DNA of 64,000 nucleotides from Lucifuga dentata (taxonomy: Eukaryota > Chordata > Actinopteri > Ophidiiformes > Bythitidae): contig VXCM01005036.1 of NCBI GenBank assembly GCA_014773175.1, forward strand, positions 6,696 through 70,695, given 5' to 3'. Below are positions 58,401-64,000 of this stretch, one piece after another. Each line of letters opens with the position of its first letter. Within the stretch, counting starts at the first letter, position 1. A program made the translations under genes and the position numbers. The notes beneath the pieces were generated by a model. It worked only from the letters and a program-made list of their open reading frames with translations. It had not been told where the DNA came from and did not search any database.

Positions 58401-58789
58401 AATTGCATGTTGGCTAGGCAGAGGCATGTTGGATATTAGTGAGGTTGCTGCTGTCTGACTCCGTTTCTTTCGGCTGGATTTGAACATACGTCACCTTTTC
58501 AACATGAGCTCGTATCTCTGAGCGACTTTCTAACTGTGACAACTCGCAGAAAAGAAGACACGGACAGGATAGCGACATGTCACTCAAGTCTGTGGTGAAT
58601 TTTCGTTCCTGGTTCAAATTAAATCGTATTTCAGTTTGGATCTGGACGAGTCTGCTCATTAGTTATTTATTTTGTTAATTTTGTGTTCTAAATAAAAGAA
58701 AGTTTGCTTAAATGTCAGTTGTTGTATTGTACAATGTCATATTTATTCATTCATTCTTTTTTTAGATGCAAGTTCAAAATGTATGCCCC

Positions 58790-58813
58790 CCCCCCCCCCN
58801 CCCCCCCCCCCCC
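58790..58813. repeat. Poly-C run with N
   Basis: A C homopolymer on both sides of a single N at 58800; its length is unreliable. Confidence 0.9.
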
Positions 58814-59041
58814 AAGGGACCATATGATAAAATCAAATGGAAGTCTCTGTGCAATGATTGATAAGCAATACACATGGATATTTGATTGCCATGGATGAAT
58901 TTTCCTGACACTGGACGAATTGTTTTATCAAGTAACTTGAACCAGTGTTAGACTGAGTTTGGTTCACTGTTACTGTTCGCGTTGTTATTAAAAGCCAGAT
59001 GAGAGTAAAATGGTTTTGATCTGCTGCCTCTCCTCATCAGG

Positions 59042-64000
<4,959 letters not shown>

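Larger units (their letters stand above)
56277..59041. other. Divergent intergenic region, cenpe / katna1
   Basis: Contains the CENPE promoter at the left, a partial family A MITE (56600-56929), an unexplained open frame (56940-57347), a CpG-richer block near 57180-57330 and 57600-57720, a family B MITE fragment (58314-58400) and a C-run with N at 58790-58813. A possible KATNA1 5' UTR exon ends near 57675 at CAACAG|GTAGGT. Confidence 0.55.

Overview
The window is vertebrate and almost certainly teleost nuclear DNA. It is AT-rich, full of CA/GT microsatellites and transposon relics, and holds parts of four protein-coding genes split into many short exons with conserved vertebrate reading frames. 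I recognised the genes by comparing translated exons with the human proteins from memory; no database search was run.

Layout. From the left edge to about 27.1 kb, minus strand: MED23 (Mediator tail subunit), 25 coding exons from the start codon to roughly residue 1138; its 3' end lies outside the window. At 28.1-33.5 kb, minus: complete DDX51 (DEAD-box ribosome-biogenesis helicase), 16 coding exons. At 34.85-56.28 kb, minus: CENPE (kinesin-7 centromere motor), more than 50 exons, with an N-terminal motor, a very long coiled-coil rod built partly from duplicated exons, and a C-terminal tail with an SPK array and a CaaX-like end. From 59.0 kb to the right edge, plus: KATNA1 (katanin p60 AAA ATPase), nine coding exons, truncated by the window after the Arg-finger region. 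CENPE and KATNA1 are divergently arranged around about 2.8 kb of non-coding DNA, and both products act on microtubules. I see no other functional link between the four genes.

Between exons, the main theme is transposable elements. A 570-585 bp foldback MITE family with roughly 90 bp inverted ends and TTAA flanks is present in about ten very similar copies in both orientations, alongside an older, diverged relative. Other elements are a 967 bp LTR-like element with 68 bp inverted termini and a perfect 5 bp target duplication, a hAT-type element with an 8 bp target duplication, a Tc1-type MITE carrying a nested second MITE, and several LINE 3' ends.

Notable gene-structure points are a textbook U12-type AT-AC intron in MED23, five GC-AG introns in DDX51 and CENPE, and assembly joins (single N flanked by a repeated ~60 bp) that falsely duplicate parts of DDX51 and CENPE exons. 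I found no rRNA, tRNA, CRISPR array or prokaryote-type system.
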